Shown one piece after another: positions 14,953 through 17,748 of a DNA stretch of 17,748 nucleotides. Numbering within the stretch: position 1 is the first letter of the stretch; every line of letters starts with the position of its first letter. The translations under genes were made by a program, and so were the position numbers. Source of the DNA: DATGIQ01 sp035295665 (GTDB lineage Bacteria; Planctomycetota; Planctomycetia; Gemmatales; Gemmataceae); contig DATGIQ010000556.1 in NCBI GenBank assembly GCA_035295665.1, positions 1 to 17,748 on the forward strand, read 5' to 3'. A model generated the notes under the pieces. It made no database searches, had not been told where the DNA came from, and was given only the letters and a program-made list of their open reading frames with translations.

Positions 14953-15065
14953 CGTTGCCGAATGACATGCTTTCGCAGCCTGGCATGTCGAAACAGGACA
15001 TCCCCGGGGCAACGAGGACCGCGAAAGCATGCCACTCAGAGAGCGGCTGGATGGTGCAAGCCGCT
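14953..15065. repeat. Cluster of overlapping inverted repeats in the convergent vapC-purH gap
   Basis: Four perfect inverted pairs lie here: CGTTGCC/GGCAACG (14953-14959 and 15008-15014); CATGCTTTCGC/GCGAAAGCATG (14966-14976 and 15021-15031); GACATGC/GCATGTC (14964-14970 and 14983-14989); and AGCGGCT/AGCCGCT (15042-15048 and 15059-15065). The second and third share a left arm, so they cannot form together. The fourth hairpin touches the purH stop codon. No U-tract follows any stem. Likely a two-way transcription end region; a decayed mobile or attachment site is the alternative. Confidence 0.55.
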
Positions 15066-15066
15066 G

Positions 15067-16653
15067 TTAATGCCGAAAATGCCGCACCCCCGTCAGCACC
15101 ATCGCCATCCCATGCTCGTCACAGGCTTGAATCGAATCCGGATCGCGCATCGAACCACCCGGCTGCACAACCGCGGTCACGCCGGCCTTGGCCGCCTCGT
15201 CGATGTTGTCGCGGAACGGGAAGAACGCATCCGAGGCCAAAACCGATCCCCGGCTTCGCTCCCCCGCCTTGCGCACCGCTAAATGGACCGAATCGACCCG
15301 GCTCATCTGGCCGGCCCCGACGCCGACCACCCTTCCATCCTTGGCCAGGACGATGGCGTTACTCTTAACGTGTTTGCAGACCACCCAGGCGAAGCGGAGA
15401 TCGGCGAGTTCCTCAGCACAGGGAGCACGCTTCGTCGGGATCTGCATCTGCGCCAATTCATCCGCCCGAGCAAGATCCCTTGTTTGCACGAGCAGACCCC
15501 CGTCTACTCGGCGAAAATCATAGCCGGCGGCCCCATCCCGGCTCTCATTGGTCAGCGGGCCCGTCTCGAGAAGCCGAACATTCTTCTTCCATGACGGGCG
15601 CGTCGTCAGAAGCGCGAACGCCGCGGGATGGAAGGACGGGGCAATGACGCATTCGACAAAACGGTTCGGCTCGGTCACTTGGCGGGCGGTCGCTTCATCG
15701 ACTTCGCGATTGAAGCCGAGAATGCCGCCGTAAGCGCTGAGCGGGTCGCCTTCGTAGGCTTTGCGGAAAGCCTCCTCCAGGCTGGCCGCGACGGCCGCCC
15801 CGCACGGGTTGTTGTGCTTGATGACCACCGCAGCCGGCACATCGAATTCTCGGATGAGATTGAGAGCGCTATCGAGGTCGAGAAGATTGTTGAACGACAG
15901 CTCCTTGCCGTGCAGAGCCTTGGCCGTGGCCACACTGGCCCTGCGTTCATCGGGGTCGATGTAGAACGCGGCCTGCTGATGCGGGTTCTCTCCGTACCGC
16001 AAAGGCATGCGGCGTTCGAAGTGAAGATCGAGCTGGGCCGGCAAGATTTCATCGCCCAACCGCCTTTGGAAATAATGGCTGATTGCCCGATCGTAAGCCG
16101 CAATCCTGGCGAAAGCGGCTGCGGCCAGTTGCTCGCGGGTCTCCAGGGTCAGGGCACCACCATTGGCCCGCAACTCGTCGATGATGATGGCATAGCGGGC
16201 CGGCTCCATGACAATGGCGACATCGTGGTAGTTTTTGGCGGCGGCACGGACCAAGGTTGGACCGCCAATGTCGATATCCTCGATGATCTGTTCGTGACTA
16301 CTCCCCGGCTTGGCCACCGTCGCTTCGAAGGGATAGAGGTTGCAGACGACGAGATCGATCGGTGGGATGCGATGGGCCTGAAGCGTGGCCTGGTGCTGCG
16401 GGTCCTCGCGCACGGCCAAGATCGCGCCATAAACCCGCGGGTGCAGCGTCTTGACCCGGCCGTCCAGGATCTCGGGAAAGCCGGTCAGATCGGCAATATC
16501 GCGAACGGTGAGCCCCGCGGCTTCGAGCGATTTTCGGGTTCCCCCTGTCGAGATCAACTCAACACCGAGCTCGGCCAACACACGGGCCAAATCGACCAGG
16601 CCGGTCTTATCGCTGACACTGAGCAAAGCACGGCGGATAGTGCGAAGCGCCAT
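15067..16653 (-). CDS. purH: Bifunctional AICAR formyltransferase/IMP cyclohydrolase
   Basis: Catalyses the last two steps of IMP synthesis: formyl transfer from 10-formyl-THF to AICAR, then ring closure. The 528 residues match the family. The N-terminal MGS-like cyclohydrolase domain (about 1-195) has LISTGGT and DGRVKTLHPRVYGAIL. The C-terminal formyltransferase has RYGENPHQ and the catalytic pair K279-H280 in IKHNNPCG, and it ends GMAMVLTGVRHF as most PurH do. The ATG is preceded by GGAGGG ten bases upstream. It starts 21 bases after the tilS stop on the same strand, so the two are very likely co-transcribed. Its 3' end abuts the structured spacer shared with the convergent toxin gene. Confidence 0.96.
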   Translation of the reverse strand: MALRTIRRALLSVSDKTGLVDLARVLAELGVELISTGGTRKSLEAAGLTVRDIADLTGFPEILDGRVKTLHPRVYGAILAVREDPQHQATLQAHRIPPIDLVVCNLYPFEATVAKPGSSHEQIIEDIDIGGPTLVRAAAKNYHDVAIVMEPARYAIIIDELRANGGALTLETREQLAAAAFARIAAYDRAISHYFQRRLGDEILPAQLDLHFERRMPLRYGENPHQQAAFYIDPDERRASVATAKALHGKELSFNNLLDLDSALNLIREFDVPAAVVIKHNNPCGAAVAASLEEAFRKAYEGDPLSAYGGILGFNREVDEATARQVTEPNRFVECVIAPSFHPAAFALLTTRPSWKKNVRLLETGPLTNESRDGAAGYDFRRVDGGLLVQTRDLARADELAQMQIPTKRAPCAEELADLRFAWVVCKHVKSNAIVLAKDGRVVGVGAGQMSRVDSVHLAVRKAGERSRGSVLASDAFFPFRDNIDEAAKAGVTAVVQPGGSMRDPDSIQACDEHGMAMVLTGVRHFRH

Positions 16654-16674
16654 AAACAGATCGCCCTCCAGGTT

Positions 16675-17697
16675 CTAAACAGACTTGTCCGGAAATCCAA
16701 TCTGGACCACATGCTGACGACGCCGGGCACGGATGCCACCGGGCAGGTCCACGGCCACGACTTCACCGAAAGCCACCGCCGCGAGTCGATCCCACTCCCG
16801 GTACCCCATGCTCCCCAACGGCCAACCTTCACGCAACCAGAGGAGGCGAAAAACCTCACGAACCAGTTGTCGCGGCTGCCCGGTCAAATGCTGGGCCGCC
16901 AAGACGAGCAGTTTCCCGGCCCGGCAACGTTCGGCCCCGGCCAATAGGTTTTCGGCAAGCGTTTCCTGATGTTGGTATGTCGGGGCCGCCTGCTTCGCCA
17001 GCCGGCACAGGACGGACACAATGGCTGGGTTATAGCCCTGGGCGAGACACGGCAACAGATCATGCCTGATTCGGTTGCGGGTGTAGCTTCGGTTCTGATT
17101 GGTGGCATCTTCTCGGTAACTTTGACCCTCGGCTTCCAGATAGGCGAGCACCTCGGCGCGCGTCACTCCCAACAGCGGGCGGATCAGCTCGATCCCCGGC
17201 GCCAACGGTCGCCGGGCCGCAATGCCCCGCAATCCCTTTAACCCGGTCCCTCGAAGAAGGCGATGCAGGACCGTTTCGGCTTGGTCGTTGGCCGTGTGGC
17301 CGGTGGCCACGAACGGCGCCTGAACTTCCGTGGCAACCTGGATCAGCCAGCCGTAGCGAATCTTCCGGGCGATGCTTTCCAGATTGCCACCTTCCCGCCG
17401 AGCCTGGGCAGCGACATCGGCACGTTGGCACCGGAGTTCGGATTGCACCGCTCCGCGGTCCTTGAGCGTTTTATGCAGTTCGTTCACGAACCGCTCATCC
17501 GCATCGCTTTCCTGGCCGCGCAGTTGGTGGTTCAGGTGGGCGATGACCAGGTTCGGGATCCGTTGGTGCGCCAGGGCATGCAGCAGTGCCACGCTATCCG
17601 GGCCACCGGACACGGCCACCACAAGCGGCCGGCAACCGATCTCCACGCCGCGTAGGAATTGCTGAACTTTGCGCGGCAGCGCGGTACTCACTTTCAC
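16675..17697 (-). CDS. tilS: tRNA(Ile)-lysidine synthase
   Basis: Converts the wobble cytidine of tRNA-Ile(CAU) to lysidine using ATP and lysine, which switches decoding from AUG to AUA. The PP-loop SGGPDS is at residues 30-35, followed by the family blocks ARKIRYGWL, TGHTANDQAETVLHRLLRGTG and DATNQNRSYTRNRIRHDLLP. At 340 residues it has the catalytic N-domain and a linker region but lacks most of the large C-terminal domains of E. coli TilS, like the short TilS of some other bacteria. The GTG start has AGGGGA seven bases upstream. It heads the unit with purH; a TACAAT -10 box lies about 35 bases upstream. Confidence 0.93.
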   Translation of the reverse strand: MKVSTALPRKVQQFLRGVEIGCRPLVVAVSGGPDSVALLHALAHQRIPNLVIAHLNHQLRGQESDADERFVNELHKTLKDRGAVQSELRCQRADVAAQARREGGNLESIARKIRYGWLIQVATEVQAPFVATGHTANDQAETVLHRLLRGTGLKGLRGIAARRPLAPGIELIRPLLGVTRAEVLAYLEAEGQSYREDATNQNRSYTRNRIRHDLLPCLAQGYNPAIVSVLCRLAKQAAPTYQHQETLAENLLAGAERCRAGKLLVLAAQHLTGQPRQLVREVFRLLWLREGWPLGSMGYREWDRLAAVAFGEVVAVDLPGGIRARRRQHVVQIGFPDKSV

Positions 17698-17731
17698 GGG
17701 CGGGTCCCCTGGTTAGCTGGTACAATCTTCC

Positions 17732-17737
17732 ATTGTA
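17732..17737 (-). promoter_or_regulatory. Candidate -10 box of the tilS-purH unit
   Basis: On the minus strand this is TACAAT, 34 bases before the tilS GTG. The matching -35 would lie outside the window. The same hexamer occurs on the plus strand at 17721-17726, so the two form a TACAAT-5-ATTGTA inverted repeat that could be an operator or two facing promoters. Confidence 0.35.
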
Positions 17738-17748
17738 ATGAGAAACCT

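Noticed and set aside
15628..16947. Open frame of 439 codons opposite purH and tilS
   Set aside because: It crosses two well-supported genes and carries no motif.

Overview
The window is a GC-rich, densely packed bacterial chromosome segment made mainly of housekeeping genes on both strands. I find no CRISPR array, transposase, phage gene, rRNA or tRNA. The likeliest host is a planctomycete (Planctomycetota, perhaps a Gemmata relative). Pointers are a Tat-exported DUF3500 protein, an FHA-receiver fusion, a helical-repeat hypothetical protein, a MacB split into two genes, and Shine-Dalgarno-led genes with high third-position GC. This assignment is inference; no marker gene here proves it.

Left third (1-6400). 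The 3' part of a helical-repeat protein (+) converges on a GNAT acetyltransferase (-). Next come a Tat-signal DUF3500 protein (-) and a divergent PBP4-type D-Ala-D-Ala carboxypeptidase (+). The carboxypeptidase gene overlaps by 16 bases the 3' end of a convergent gamma-glutamylcyclotransferase-like gene (-), which follows a membrane-anchored bacterial PH-domain gene (-). Upstream lies an enoyl reductase/quinone oxidoreductase-like MDR gene (-).

Middle (6491-12662, all minus strand). A tripartite efflux/export cassette reads macA-like adaptor, MacB-type ATPase, MacB-type permease. A perfect 25-bp inverted repeat built of heptamers sits between ATPase and permease. Upstream are an FHA-receiver protein with its own terminator, and glutamyl-tRNA synthetase.

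Right third (12663-17748). tdh (L-threonine 3-dehydrogenase, +) diverges from gltX. It is followed by a small unrecognised ORF and a VapBC-like toxin-antitoxin pair joined by start/stop overlaps. A structured convergent spacer separates these from tilS-purH (-), which couple tRNA-Ile lysidine synthesis and the last steps of IMP synthesis in one apparent operon.

I do not see an obviously new multi-gene system. The best leads are the heptamer inverted repeat inside the export cassette, the three-gene toxin-antitoxin-like unit whose PIN protein has Glu at the first catalytic Asp position, the FHA-receiver fusion, and an 11-mer (GTATAATGGCA) that occurs at two probable promoters. No gene-free stretch exceeds about 300 bases. 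The two largest, 9921-10218 and 13916-14215, are covered in the terminator and small-ORF entries.
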